Positions 44,525 to 54,020 of a stretch of DNA of 64,000 nucleotides are shown here, piece after piece. Position 1 is the stretch's first letter. Each line of letters starts with the position of its first letter. The stretch covers positions 162,326-226,325 of the forward strand of contig MPCU01000007.1 in NCBI GenBank assembly GCA_001874305.1, given 5' to 3'. This stretch comes from Bacteriovorax sp. MedPE-SWde. GTDB lineage: Bacteria > Bdellovibrionota > Bacteriovoracia > Bacteriovoracales > Bacteriovoracaceae. The translations under genes and the position numbers were made by a program. The notes under the pieces were generated by a model, which saw only the letters and a list, made by a program, of their open reading frames with translations, searched no databases and was not told where the DNA came from.

Positions 44525-45286
44525 ATGAGCGACGATTCACTTCTTACAGAACTTAGACAGCATCTTGATATTTATTTTACTAAGTATCCTAATATTAGCG
44601 TTAATGGTCTTTCAAAGAAGATTGGTGTAGGAGAAGCAACACTTAGAAGAATTGTTCAAGGTAACCTCAAAAAATTTCCACACCCAGACAATCTAATTAA
44701 AATACTCAAGTATATCTATAAAGAGGATGATCTTTCGGCCATAAAGTTAAAAGTTGGTGGAAAGATTAGTACCTATATTTCTGAAGTCTTTGCTATTCAC
44801 GATGTCATCGATCCAAAGGAAGAAGAGCTAGCAAAATCCCTAAGAGAGTATATCCAACTTCCAGGATACTTCCTATTATTTCTCATGGCCGCAACACATA
44901 ATGGGGTCTCACTATTAGAGGTAGAACAATCCTTAGGTGAAGACGGTTTGAAGGCACTAGATACACTTAAGAAAGCACAATACTTAAAAGAGAGAGATTC
45001 GAGATTCTTCTTCGAAGAAAAAGATTTTAATCTTCATATAAGTGACTACCCTATTGGACTTGGTGAGCTTTCAAAAGTAATCGCACCAAAGGCCAACCAA
45101 GGAAACTACTTTCAATCTATTCAATCATTAAATAAAGATGGAATTGATAAAGTGAACCGAATTATGACTAATGCTTTAAAAGAAGTCTATAATGTATATA
45201 GTGATAAAGAGTGTCATGGTGATAATCACTACATTGTTACTGCATTTGCTGATTACTTCCCTAACGATCCTAATAGTGTAAAATAA
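44525..45286 (+). CDS. HTH regulator related to TIGR02147 proteins
   Basis: 253 residues. An N-terminal HTH (ISVNGLSKKIGVGEATLRRIVQGNLKKFP, about 24-52) is followed by a helical body with a second winged-helix-like segment (GVSLLEVEQSLGEDGLKALDTLKKAQYL), the layout of TIGR02147/DUF4423 regulators, though more divergent. It lies 30 bases upstream of ampG with a long palindrome between, suggesting it controls muropeptide uptake. Strong GGGG ribosome site. Confidence 0.65.
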   Translation: MSDDSLLTELRQHLDIYFTKYPNISVNGLSKKIGVGEATLRRIVQGNLKKFPHPDNLIKILKYIYKEDDLSAIKLKVGGKISTYISEVFAIHDVIDPKEEELAKSLREYIQLPGYFLLFLMAATHNGVSLLEVEQSLGEDGLKALDTLKKAQYLKERDSRFFFEEKDFNLHISDYPIGLGELSKVIAPKANQGNYFQSIQSLNKDGIDKVNRIMTNALKEVYNVYSDKECHGDNHYIVTAFADYFPNDPNSVK

Positions 45287-45307
45287 AATATATTAATAAT
45301 ATATTTT
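45285..45307 (+). promoter_or_regulatory. Long perfect AT palindrome before ampG
   Basis: AAAATATATT-AAT-AATATATTTT, 10-bp perfect arms, overlapping the stop of the regulator gene and ending ten bases before the ampG start. It could be a binding site for the regulator or an mRNA hairpin affecting ampG translation. Confidence 0.4.
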
Positions 45308-45316
45308 AGAGGCACT

Positions 45317-46552
45317 ATGTCTAAGAAAGATTTACTGAAAGAAATATTCTCAAAGAAAATGAGTGTATGCTTCCTGCTTGGTTTCTCAAGTGGACTCCCT
45401 CTACTTATAACACTCACGGCCCTTCAGGCATGGCTAAAAGATGAGAACGTAGATTTAACCCAAATTGGTTTAATCACTCTTGTTCAATTACCTTATACTT
45501 GGAAATTTATATGGGCACCAATCTTCGATAGGTTTCAAACACCAATACTTGGCCGCAGAAAAGGCTGGCTATTAATATCACAAATTCTACTTATGGTTAC
45601 TATAGCGCTTTTAGGGACAACTTATCCCGAAAAAGCTCTTATGCCAACAGTTATAATATCAATTCTCATAGCGTTCTTTAGTTCGTCACAGGATATCGTC
45701 ATTGATGCTCATAGAAGAGAGTATCTCGACGATGAAGAACTAGGGCTTGGCTCTTCGATGTATATTTATGGATATAGAATTGCCATGCTTATTTCAGGAG
45801 GAGGTGCGCTTATTCTCTCCGACCATATGCCCTGGAAGTATGTATTTATAATCCTTTCTCTATTTATGATTCCGGGAATTATTACAACTTTTTGGACTCC
45901 TGAGCCTAAAGTAACAACTCCTCCACCAAGAACATTGAGGGAAACAGTAATAGATCCCTTTAAAGAATTCTTAGAAAGAAGTGGTGCTTTACATATTCTG
46001 GCCTTCATACTTCTTTATAAAGTTGGTGATACGATGGCCAGTGCTATGACAACACCTTTTTATCTGGACATAGGATTTACTAAAACTCAGATAGGGGCCA
46101 TAACAAAACTCTGGGGGCTGGCCGCAACTCTAATAGGTGCTTTTCTAGGTGGATCAGTTATATATAAGCTTGGAATAAAGAAATCACTTTGGATATTTGG
46201 TGTACTGCAAGCAGTTTCGACAGCAGGATTTGCAGTTCTCGCTTCTTTTGGAAATAGCCTACATTTATTAACAGGTGTTATCGCATTTGAAAATATATCA
46301 GGAGGGATGGGAACTGCCGCATACGCTGCATACATGGCATCTCAAACAAATAAGAAATTTACAGCTACTCAATATGCACTACTCTCCTCATTAATGGGAA
46401 TACCAAGAAGTTTACTTTCAGCTCCAACAGGCTATATGGCCAAAGAGCTTGGTTGGATGCCATTTTTTATCTTCTGTACATTAATAGCAATACCAGGAAT
46501 GTTACTGCTTTTTAAAGTTGCACCTCTTAAAAAAGAGATTGAACTAAGCTAG
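45317..46552 (+). CDS. ampG: AmpG-like muropeptide permease (MFS)
   Basis: 411 residues with about 12 membrane helices. N-terminal signature LLGFSSGLPLLITLTALQAWLKDENVDLTQIGL, then LVQLPYTWKFIWAPIFDRF and GRRKGWLLISQI, DIVIDAHRREYL, which are AmpG hallmarks. It imports anhydro-muropeptides (and possibly related glycans) released by lytic transglycosylases such as MltF. In a predator it could recover prey wall fragments. Ends 26 bases inside the convergent pseudouridine synthase gene. Confidence 0.9.
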   Translation: MSKKDLLKEIFSKKMSVCFLLGFSSGLPLLITLTALQAWLKDENVDLTQIGLITLVQLPYTWKFIWAPIFDRFQTPILGRRKGWLLISQILLMVTIALLGTTYPEKALMPTVIISILIAFFSSSQDIVIDAHRREYLDDEELGLGSSMYIYGYRIAMLISGGGALILSDHMPWKYVFIILSLFMIPGIITTFWTPEPKVTTPPPRTLRETVIDPFKEFLERSGALHILAFILLYKVGDTMASAMTTPFYLDIGFTKTQIGAITKLWGLAATLIGAFLGGSVIYKLGIKKSLWIFGVLQAVSTAGFAVLASFGNSLHLLTGVIAFENISGGMGTAAYAAYMASQTNKKFTATQYALLSSLMGIPRSLLSAPTGYMAKELGWMPFFIFCTLIAIPGMLLLFKVAPLKKEIELS

Positions 46553-47156
46553 AAAAATTCTCTTGAGTGAACTCTTCTCCATGAAGAAATGGTGCCTCAA
46601 GTGAATACTCTTTTCCCGAAGCTTTAAATGTTATTTTATAGGCGTGAAGGTAAGTACGATCTGATTCTTTACCACTATATAAAGAATCCCCAAGAATTGG
46701 GGAGCCAAGAGACTTCATCACCACTCTTAATTGATGTGTCTTACCTGTCTTAGGCCTTAATACGAAAAGCCTTAATCCACTTTCTAGAGAATGGGATTGA
46801 AAACGAGTAACAGAAGGCTTGTTAAAAGTTCGAGTAATTTTCCAAGCTCCACGTCGAGACTTTTCAAGGTCACCTTTTACTGTTCCTTGTTTCTTCTTTG
46901 GTTTAGAGTCTGACAGAGCAATATATATTTTTTCAATCGAGGAATTTTCAAATTGTTCAGAAATTTCTCTAGCGACATCTTTAGTTCTGGCGAATAATAA
47001 TATTCCAGAAGTCACCTTATCAAGTCGATGAACAGGGTAAACCTCGCCATCAACTTCAGACCTTACACTGTCAACTAGGCCCTCTCCATGAAAATCAACA
47101 TTGGGCCATTTATTAATTGCAATAAAGTCATTATTTATTTCAAGAATATCATACAT
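46527..47156 (-). CDS. RluA-family pseudouridine synthase
   Basis: 209 residues, a small RluA-type enzyme without S4 domain. Catalytic Asp in VYPVHRLDKVTSGILLFA (HRLD motif), later RPKTGKTHQLRVVMKSLGSPILGDSLYSG. It isomerises U to pseudouridine in rRNA or tRNA; precise site not deducible. Start preceded by GGAAT. Confidence 0.9.
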   Translation of the reverse strand: MYDILEINNDFIAINKWPNVDFHGEGLVDSVRSEVDGEVYPVHRLDKVTSGILLFARTKDVAREISEQFENSSIEKIYIALSDSKPKKKQGTVKGDLEKSRRGAWKITRTFNKPSVTRFQSHSLESGLRLFVLRPKTGKTHQLRVVMKSLGSPILGDSLYSGKESDRTYLHAYKITFKASGKEYSLEAPFLHGEEFTQENFSSLVQSLF

Positions 47157-47171
47157 AGATTTATTCCAATT

Positions 47172-48218
47172 TTACTTAATTAGTCCTTGAGACGATAAGC
47201 AGGCCGCACTAAGTTTATAGAGTAGCCTCATACCAACATTAGCATCCCATTCATCGCCTTTTGTACGAGAGGGGCCAACCTCAACTAAATCAAAACCAAC
47301 AATATTTCTTCCAGAAGATACAACTTCACGAATAATATAGAGGACCTCTTGATAATCTAGCCCTCCGGGAACAGGAGTACCAGTATTAGGACAAAAACGA
47401 GGGTCTAGCCCATCGACATCAAAACTTATATAAACATTCTTAGGGAGTGCCTTAACAATCTCTTTAGCAAGTGTAGAGAACTTACTCCCCTCAAGCTTTT
47501 TTCTTTGCATATCAATATCAAAGAACGTTTTTAGTTTTTTGTTAGAGTTAATATAATCATATTCCTCTTCACAAAAATCTCTGATCCCAACCTGTACAAC
47601 TTTCTTTATAGAAGGAATATCTTCAATAACATTCCTCATAATAGAAGCATGAGAGTGGTCGAATCCCATATATGAGTCACGAGTATCAGAGTGTGCATCA
47701 ATATGTAGAATTCCAAAATTCTTATATGACTTAGCGTATGATTTAATCGCTCCATAAGGAATTGAGTGATCACCACCAACAAGTACAGGGATTTTTCCCT
47801 GACTTAATAGGTCATCACACATTTCCTCTAGAGCAGAGTTAAGCTTATCACTGGCCTTATTTACTTTTAAAAGGTCCTTTTGAAGCTTCTTACTTGTTTT
47901 TACTTTCTCTTCATCAGCTTCAATAATTATCTCAGCAAATGGGCGGGTCTCTTTATTAAGTTTTTTAATCCAGGACAGCTCCTTTCTCATATAAAGTCCA
48001 CACTTATAGGCATCACCATATTCTAAATCAAAGTAATCAATCTGATCACTCGCTTTTAGAATTGACTTAGGTCCTAAGTGTGTCCCAGTTAAATAAGATG
48101 TCGTAACGTCCCAAGGAACAGGTATATAAATAATCTTAGAACTCTCCTCGTCATAAGGAAGTCCGAATATACCTGATTTGGCGCTAGCTTTAGAATTTGG
48201 ATTAAAAGAATCTTTCAT
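47172..48218 (-). CDS. speB: Agmatinase/arginase-family hydrolase
   Basis: 348 residues of the ureohydrolase family. The Mn-binding motifs are intact: GGDHS (about 153-157), DAHSDTRDS, and SFDVDGLDPRFCPNTGTPVPGGLDY. Hydrolyses a guanidino compound such as agmatine to putrescine and urea; arginase or guanidinobutyrase activity cannot be excluded. An internal Lys-rich insert (DEEKVKTSKKLQKDLLKVNK) is longer than in E. coli SpeB. Ribosome site GAGG; separated from SulP by a terminator. Confidence 0.85.
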   Translation of the reverse strand: MKDSFNPNSKASAKSGIFGLPYDEESSKIIYIPVPWDVTTSYLTGTHLGPKSILKASDQIDYFDLEYGDAYKCGLYMRKELSWIKKLNKETRPFAEIIIEADEEKVKTSKKLQKDLLKVNKASDKLNSALEEMCDDLLSQGKIPVLVGGDHSIPYGAIKSYAKSYKNFGILHIDAHSDTRDSYMGFDHSHASIMRNVIEDIPSIKKVVQVGIRDFCEEEYDYINSNKKLKTFFDIDMQRKKLEGSKFSTLAKEIVKALPKNVYISFDVDGLDPRFCPNTGTPVPGGLDYQEVLYIIREVVSSGRNIVGFDLVEVGPSRTKGDEWDANVGMRLLYKLSAACLSSQGLIK

Positions 48219-48227
48219 AGAACCTCA

Positions 48228-48254
48228 AAAAAAAAGGGCCACGAAGGCCCTTAT
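48228..48254 (-). terminator. Terminator after the SulP gene
   Basis: AGGGCC-TTCGT-GGCCCT hairpin at 48235-48251 followed on the minus strand by nine U. It separates the SulP transcript from the agmatinase gene. Confidence 0.9.
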
Positions 48255-48259
48255 TAAAA

Positions 48260-49750
48260 CTACTTAACGTTTGCTATGAAGAGGTTGCCCGCCTTCTTAA
48301 CAACACTTGCACAATCTGGACTTAGATTTGTGATATATACAGTTTTATCTAATGCTTTATATTTTTCAACAATATTATTTATGACCTCAATACTTGAGTG
48401 GTCACATACACGAGATCTTTCAAAGTTAATATATACTTCCTTCGGATCTTCTTTTGGGCTGAATAGGTCTTGGAAACTTTGAACAGAACCAAAGAATAGT
48501 GGTCCATCAAGTTCATAGTGCTTCCCACCATTTTCATCGATATTTGTTGTAGACTTAATTCTTTCAGATTTCTTCCATGCAAAAACAAGAGAAGAAACAA
48601 TAACACCACAAGCAACAGCAATTGCAAGGTCTGTAAATACTGTAACTGTAGAAACGAGAACGATTACGAATGCATCCGATAATGGAACCTTGTTTAAAAC
48701 TTTAAATGATGACCACTCAAATGTTCCAAGAACAACCATAAACATTACACCGATAAGAGCTGCTAGAGGAATCATTTCGATAAGACTTGATCCTACAACA
48801 ATAAAGAATAATAGAAATAATGCAGCACTAATACCCGAAGCTCTACCACGACCTCCAGAATTAACGTTGATCATACTTTGACCAATCATTGCACAACCAC
48901 CCATTCCACCAAAGAAACCAGTTACAACGTTAGCTAGACCTTGTCCAAAACACTCTTGGTTAGCTCTACCTCTAGTCTCTGTAACTTCATCAACAAGCTG
49001 AAGAGTCATTAGTGATTCAATTAGACCAATCGAAGCAAGAATTACTGAGTATGGAAAAATTATCTTTAAAGTGTCCATGCTAAATGGAACATCTGGAATA
49101 TGAAATGTTGGAAAACCACCACCAACTGAAGCAAGGTCAACAACAAGTCTTGTATCTAAGTTAAAACCTTTAACAAGTGCCGTAACAGAAACAATTGCAA
49201 CAAGAGAAGATGGGACCGCTTTTGTTAGTCTTGGTAGAAAGTGGATGATGAACATTGTTAGTCCAACAAGACCTAACATAATATAAAGTTGTGAACCTTG
49301 AAGCCATTGAAGTACTCCAGAAGCATCTGCAACTTTAAACTGTCCTAGCTGTGCCAAGAAGATTATGATCGCGAGACCATTAACGAATCCAAGCATAACA
49401 GGATGTGGGATAATTCTTACAAACTTTCCAAGCTTGAACGCCCCGGCCAGCATTTGAATTAGTCCTTGTATTACTACTGCAGCAAATAAATATTCAACAC
49501 CATGGTTGGCAACAAGAGCAACCATAACAACAGCTAATGCACCAGTTGCACCAGAAATCATCCCAGGTCTACCACCAAAAATAGCAGTTATAAGTCCAAC
49601 AAGAAATGCAGCATATAGTCCAACTAGAGGATCAACTCCAGCTACAAATGAGAATGCAACCGCTTCAGGCACGAGGGCCAAGGCAACGGTAAGACCAGAA
49701 AGTAGGTCGTTCTTTAAGTTTGCCTGTGTCTTTAGAATCAGATGAAACAT
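48260..49750 (-). CDS. SulP-family anion transporter
   Basis: 496 residues. Ten or more membrane helices with SulP motifs: [20 protein letters not shown] at the start, [42 protein letters not shown], and a cytoplasmic STAS domain (about 410-496, including [10 protein letters not shown]). Carries sulfate, bicarbonate or other anions, often as Na+ symporter in marine bacteria. Upstream site AAGGAT. Monocistronic. Confidence 0.92.
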   Translation of the reverse strand: MFHLILKTQANLKNDLLSGLTVALALVPEAVAFSFVAGVDPLVGLYAAFLVGLITAIFGGRPGMISGATGALAVVMVALVANHGVEYLFAAVVIQGLIQMLAGAFKLGKFVRIIPHPVMLGFVNGLAIIIFLAQLGQFKVADASGVLQWLQGSQLYIMLGLVGLTMFIIHFLPRLTKAVPSSLVAIVSVTALVKGFNLDTRLVVDLASVGGGFPTFHIPDVPFSMDTLKIIFPYSVILASIGLIESLMTLQLVDEVTETRGRANQECFGQGLANVVTGFFGGMGGCAMIGQSMINVNSGGRGRASGISAALFLLFFIVVGSSLIEMIPLAALIGVMFMVVLGTFEWSSFKVLNKVPLSDAFVIVLVSTVTVFTDLAIAVACGVIVSSLVFAWKKSERIKSTTNIDENGGKHYELDGPLFFGSVQSFQDLFSPKEDPKEVYINFERSRVCDHSSIEVINNIVEKYKALDKTVYITNLSPDCASVVKKAGNLFIANVK

Positions 49751-49841
49751 GACTTCAGTATCCTTTATTAAATTTTTATATAATAAAGGAATAATGTGAA
49801 TCAGCTAATATTGCAATCTAAATCACACTTTACCTAGCGTA

Positions 49842-50360
49842 TTAGAAGATAGTGCAAACCTTTTCAAGGAATGTTGCGTGTGTGTTTCTTAGGATAATAG
49901 GATCATCAAAAACAAGCTCTTCACTTGTTCTTAGGGACTGCCCTTCAGATTGATTAAACTCAGGATATCCCCAGTCAATACAAGCATAGCAATCAACCTG
50001 CTCATCAGAGATGATTCTTGTGCCAATAGTTAGTTTAACTTTGATATTCTTAGAATTAGCACCAGGGTTTTGCTTACAAAGCTCAATCAACTTGGCCTTG
50101 ACATCCTTGTTGTCCCACTTAAGTGCCTCAACAATATTTGTCTCAATAGACTCAACCCAAAAGTCCTTATCCTCAAATTGACATTGAATATTCTTAAAAT
50201 CAGTTGTTTCAAGGTAGCGATATGCAAAGTTCTCTAGATTAAAGATAAGAAGAGATTCAATACCACCTTCTTTCTTAAGATGATCAACATTTCTATCATG
50301 CATAAGCTTTTCAAGTTCTGCTTTTGATAGATCGTTAAATTCTGTCTTCGATTTTGTCAT
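49842..50360 (-). CDS. Hypothetical protein with Cys pair
   Basis: 172 residues, cytoplasmic, mixed alpha/beta. The C-terminal half (DEQVDCYACIDWGYPEFNQSEG) carries two cysteines close together, and the N terminus is a charged helical start. No family recognised. It starts 38 bases downstream of the rpsU terminator region, with a weak ribosome site. Confidence 0.6.
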   Translation of the reverse strand: MTKSKTEFNDLSKAELEKLMHDRNVDHLKKEGGIESLLIFNLENFAYRYLETTDFKNIQCQFEDKDFWVESIETNIVEALKWDNKDVKAKLIELCKQNPGANSKNIKVKLTIGTRIISDEQVDCYACIDWGYPEFNQSEGQSLRTSEELVFDDPIILRNTHATFLEKVCTIF

Positions 50361-50390
50361 ATATGGCCGCTTTAGATAGGAAGTAGGTCA

Positions 50391-50415
50391 AAAAAAAAGC
50401 CCTCTTAAAGAGGGC
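50391..50415 (-). terminator. Terminator of rpsU
   Basis: GCCCTCTT-AA-AGAGGGC hairpin at 50399-50415 with nine U after it on the minus strand; textbook terminator seven bases beyond the rpsU stop. Confidence 0.9.
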
Positions 50416-50421
50416 CATATG

Positions 50422-50646
50422 CTAGATTTTTGAAAATCTTCTGCTTTTTCTTAGATCTTTCATTCTACGCTTTTCAGCTGCTTCTCTTTTTTCCTTATTG
50501 ATTAGAGAAGGTTTCTTGTATTCCTTTCTCTTTCTGTATTCTTTAAGGATTCCATATGCTTCACACTGACGCTTAAATTTCTTAAGTGCCCAGTTAGCGC
50601 TGTCATTATCGTCAATTTTTACTAAAATAGAATAATCGTTACTCAT
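50422..50646 (-). CDS. rpsU: Ribosomal protein bS21
   Basis: 74 residues with the bS21 pattern ALKKFKRQCEAYGILKEYRKRKEYKKPS followed by KREAAEKRRMKDLRKSRR. Part of the 30S platform, near the anti-Shine-Dalgarno. The C terminus is typical of proteobacterial forms. The N terminus (MSNDYSILVKIDDNDSANW) is a few residues longer than in E. coli. Confidence 0.95.
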   Translation of the reverse strand: MSNDYSILVKIDDNDSANWALKKFKRQCEAYGILKEYRKRKEYKKPSLINKEKREAAEKRRMKDLRKSRRFSKI

Positions 50647-50848
50647 TGTTTTTCTCGTTTCTTATATTGAAGTTGATATTAAATAAATAGTACGACAGAA
50701 GATATATCGATTCTTATGTATGGTCAAATAGAATAAGTACTTTTTTTACATTTTCGACATTATTTCACTAATAAAACACGATAAAGTACCAAAATCTCAA
50801 AAGATTCACCAATATATGCTATAATTCTAAGAATTCTAAAGGAAGTAA

Positions 50849-51598
50849 ATGAAGTATTTGATAGCAATCCTATTATTCTCTCTTAGCTGCGCAGCAGCAC
50901 CCTTAACTGTCAAAGTTGGGGCATATGATTTTCCTCCTTACTTAAAAACCGAGAAAGGTAATAAACCTTCCGGTCTCACTACAGAAATCATAAAAGAGCT
51001 AAATAAGACCCAGTCCAAGTATAAATTTGAGCTTTATCAGACAACTCCTACAAACAGATACACTGACTTTAATAGTGGAAAATATGATCTTATCTTTTTC
51101 GAATCTAAAAAGTGGGGTTGGGCCAAGAATGATCAAATAGAATTTACAAAGAAAATTCTTTTAGATGGAGAGGTCTTCGTTGCAAAGAAAAAGAATGAGG
51201 CCGGACAAGATATATTTAAAAATAAGAAAGAAAAAAGAATTGCGGCCTTTACTGGATACCACTATGCATTTGCTAAGTTTAATTCCGATCCAAAGTTCCT
51301 CAGAGATAATTTTAAGATAACACTTACTGAGTCACACATGGACAATCTGAAGTTAGTCCTCGACAGTAAAGTGGACATGGCGATTGTTACATACTCATAT
51401 CTTATGAATTACCTTCAACAATACCCGGCGATGGAAAAGGAATTAATGATTTCTTATAATTTCGATCAGCGCTATATTCTACAGTTTGGAATCTCAAAGA
51501 AGTCCAAACTTAAGAAGCAAGAATTTGCACGACTCATCAATAAGGCCCTTAGGTCTAAGCGAGTAAAGCAAATCCTAAGGGAACATAATTTAGAATAA
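50849..51598 (+). CDS. Solute-binding-protein family 3 periplasmic protein
   Basis: 249 residues with signal peptide (to about 17). SBP type-3 domain starting VKVGAYDFPPYLKTEKGNKPSGLTTEIIKELN; second-lobe segments DLIFFESKKWG and VDMAIVTYSYLMNYLQ. No transport partner adjacent, similar to the lipoprotein at 28377. Probably binds an amino acid or oligo-amine. Site AGGAAG before the ATG. Confidence 0.8.
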   Translation: MKYLIAILLFSLSCAAAPLTVKVGAYDFPPYLKTEKGNKPSGLTTEIIKELNKTQSKYKFELYQTTPTNRYTDFNSGKYDLIFFESKKWGWAKNDQIEFTKKILLDGEVFVAKKKNEAGQDIFKNKKEKRIAAFTGYHYAFAKFNSDPKFLRDNFKITLTESHMDNLKLVLDSKVDMAIVTYSYLMNYLQQYPAMEKELMISYNFDQRYILQFGISKKSKLKKQEFARLINKALRSKRVKQILREHNLE

Positions 51599-52456
51599 TT
51601 ATTGCTTATCTTCCTCTCTTGGAACGTACCAACAAAGAGGTCTAACTCCCCTTTTGTCATTTTTAATAGTTGAACAAACACCTTTGTTATAGAGATTCAT
51701 ATCTACATTATCTTCTTCGCTAACGTTACAAAGTGAGCCTGCAAATAGAGTATCCATACGGCATTGTGAATTAGGATATCCATTAAAAATAATAAACATT
51801 CTTACATAAGGATCTGGTGTATCAAAGGCCGGTAGCAGCTCTAGATCTCTGAGTTTATGAAATGTTCTGGCCATCGCCATATTTGCTAAATTAGTTCTTA
51901 AACAAATCTCATAAGACTCAGAGTTAATTTCAAAGCTTAAACCACACTCAGACAGAGCAAGGGGATGAATTGGTTTCTCTGCAATTATTTTACTATGGTC
52001 TTGTCCCCTAACTACTTTTCTAAAACACTTAAGAGTAGAAAAGTAATCGGCCTGTCCTTCAGAACTAGATATATTGAATGGCTTGATTGTCGGAGCTCCA
52101 CCTATGAGGTGTCCAACTTCATGGCAACCAACAAGGAGATAACTATCTGGCGTCATTGTTTCATATCTTGCAAGACCGCCGTACATTTTAAAGAAGAAAT
52201 TATCTCCTTTCTTCCATGCCTTAGCGTTAACAGTTCCATCTTCCCAATCTCTTTCAACAGTAAAAGTATTACCTTGTGATTCGATAAGAGGTCTATAAGC
52301 ACCTTCTAGAGAGTCTAGGATTTCGTTAAATTTTACTTCATCAATATCTGTCAGGCCTTTATATGACGTTGGTATATTAAGGTCGTTCTTTGGTATCATC
52401 GTCGCTGAGACACTCAAGCAAAAAGTAATGATGTATATTGAGATAAAATATTTCAT
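51599..52456 (-). CDS. Exported HExxH gluzincin-like protein
   Basis: 285 residues from the ATG at 52456 (AAGGAG seven bases upstream; the longer frame has no site). Signal peptide to about 18. His112-Glu-Val-Gly-His116 in VGCHEVGHLIGG is a zincin motif; Glu133 in SSEGQADYFSTLKC, 17 residues later, is well placed as third ligand. The C-terminal half has six or more cysteines. Proteins with this HExxH...EGQADY pairing occur in Bdellovibrio relatives; enzyme activity is not demonstrated. Confidence 0.7.
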   Translation of the reverse strand: MKYFISIYIITFCLSVSATMIPKNDLNIPTSYKGLTDIDEVKFNEILDSLEGAYRPLIESQGNTFTVERDWEDGTVNAKAWKKGDNFFFKMYGGLARYETMTPDSYLLVGCHEVGHLIGGAPTIKPFNISSSEGQADYFSTLKCFRKVVRGQDHSKIIAEKPIHPLALSECGLSFEINSESYEICLRTNLANMAMARTFHKLRDLELLPAFDTPDPYVRMFIIFNGYPNSQCRMDTLFAGSLCNVSEEDNVDMNLYNKGVCSTIKNDKRGVRPLCWYVPREEDKQ

Positions 52457-52534
52457 AAGTATTCTCCTTAGGGTGTGCATAGTATGCCGCTCTGTTCATT
52501 TTGACAATAAGCTAGACTGAGACGAAAATAAGGT

Positions 52535-53452
52535 ATGACTAAAAAAACAATGGCAGTACTAATTCCAACATGGAAAAGACCTGAAAAGCTTAGAAAGTGT
52601 CTTCAAGCACTTACATCATCAGATATGATGCCTGATGCAATATATGTAGTTAATCGACCTGAAGATACTGAATCAGCAACAGTCATTGAGAGTTTTCTAA
52701 ATAGTCTTCCAATTACAAAAGTTCTTGTAAACGAGCCTGGAGTAATCTATGCGGAAAACGCTGGACTTAAACAAGTCAAAGAAGACTATATTTGTTTTCT
52801 AGATGATGATGCTTATGTCCCTACTCACTGGTGTAGAGTTATTCATGAAAAACTATCCAGTGATGCAAATATAATTGGTGTTGGTGGTCCCGATATAATC
52901 TTTCAAGATTTAAAGAATGATTATAGAAGAATAGTAAATAAAGTTGGAATGATTTCAAGCTATGGTCGCCTCACTGGAAATCACCATCATGAAGTTAAGC
53001 AAGATATGATTGTAGATGTTTTAAAGGGTGTAAATATGTCTTTTAAAAGAGAATTTGTCCCTCAACTAGATCAAGAACTTCAAAGCTCGATTAGAGAAGG
53101 AAATGGTTCTCACTGGGAGCTAGATATCTGCTTGCAAATGTCTAAACATGGTAAATTCCTCTTCACTCCTGAATTAGAGCTTCAACACGACAGTAACCAC
53201 TCACACTTTATTGAAGATAAGGTAGCTGTAAATAATGCGAGAAATTATACATATGTCATTCTTAAGAACTTCACATTCTTTAAGAAAATAGCATTCTTAT
53301 TCTATGTAATGTCAGTTGGTAATACTAATGCATATGGAATTTTAAAATGTGTACAAGAATTATTAAGACAAAGAAGATTAAGACCGTTAAAAATTTACGG
53401 ACTCAATCTTCTTGGAATATATAAAGGTATTAGAACTTATATTACTTCGTAG
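52535..53452 (+). CDS. Glycosyltransferase family 2
   Basis: 305 residues, GT-A fold. MAVLIPTWKRPEKLRKCLQAL start, ENAGLKQ, and the metal/nucleotide motif FLDDDAYVP (about 84-92), later GVNMSFKRE and a ELDICLQMSKHG acceptor-loop region. Transfers a sugar from a nucleotide donor in envelope polysaccharide synthesis; acceptor unknown. No neighbouring polysaccharide genes except the other glycosyltransferase at 56590. Confidence 0.87.
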   Translation: MTKKTMAVLIPTWKRPEKLRKCLQALTSSDMMPDAIYVVNRPEDTESATVIESFLNSLPITKVLVNEPGVIYAENAGLKQVKEDYICFLDDDAYVPTHWCRVIHEKLSSDANIIGVGGPDIIFQDLKNDYRRIVNKVGMISSYGRLTGNHHHEVKQDMIVDVLKGVNMSFKREFVPQLDQELQSSIREGNGSHWELDICLQMSKHGKFLFTPELELQHDSNHSHFIEDKVAVNNARNYTYVILKNFTFFKKIAFLFYVMSVGNTNAYGILKCVQELLRQRRLRPLKIYGLNLLGIYKGIRTYITS

Positions 53453-53927
53453 GAACTGGTGCCGTTTGAGACTGTAGGTAATTCTCAAGACCAATTCTGT
53501 TGATAAGATCAAGTTGAGTCTCAAGCCAATCAATATGATCTTCTTCAGTATCGATTAGCAGTTGCTTTAAAATATCACGTGAAACAAAATCACTTTCACT
53601 CTCACATACTCTAATCGCTGCTTTTAAATTCTTTGCGACATCATATTCAAAATCAAGAGACTGCTTAAGCATGTCTGTAACATTTGTCATAATTTCGTAA
53701 GAATCTCTCTTAGAAATACATGGCACACCTTGTAGGAATACAATTCTCTCAATTAACAAAGACGCATGGATTTTTTCATCATCCATCTCATGATCAATTC
53801 TTTCGTATAGTTTTCCAAGACCCCAATCCTTATACATTCTAGAATGTAAGAAATAGAGATCCATTGATGTCATTTCACCAGTTAGTAGGAAGTTTAATTG
53901 ATCTATTACTTTTTGTGATCCTTTCAT
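53442..53927 (-). CDS. bfr: Bacterioferritin lacking the haem-ligand Met
   Basis: 161 residues, four-helix ferritin fold. Ferroxidase ligands are complete: Glu18, Glu51, His54, Glu94, Glu128 and His131 (E. coli Glu18, 51, 94, 127; His54, 130). Residue 52, which is the haem-binding Met in E. coli Bfr, is Lys here (DDEKIHA), so this subunit should not bind haem in the usual inter-subunit site. Stores or detoxifies iron. Ends 11 bases inside the convergent glycosyltransferase gene. Confidence 0.93.
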   Translation of the reverse strand: MKGSQKVIDQLNFLLTGEMTSMDLYFLHSRMYKDWGLGKLYERIDHEMDDEKIHASLLIERIVFLQGVPCISKRDSYEIMTNVTDMLKQSLDFEYDVAKNLKAAIRVCESESDFVSRDILKQLLIDTEEDHIDWLETQLDLINRIGLENYLQSQTAPVPTK

Positions 53928-53993
53928 AGGAAACCCTTTATTGATTTTGAATTTAAATTAACTACATTATAAGCAGTTTTTTTGAAAAGATAA

Positions 53994-54016
53994 CAAAAAA
54001 AGGGCCCCTTGGACCC
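53994..54016 (-). terminator. Terminator of the small lipoprotein gene
   Basis: GGGTCC-AAG-GGGCCC hairpin with one G-U pair at 54002-54016 followed by seven U on the minus strand. Confidence 0.8.
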
Positions 54017-54020
54017 GGTA

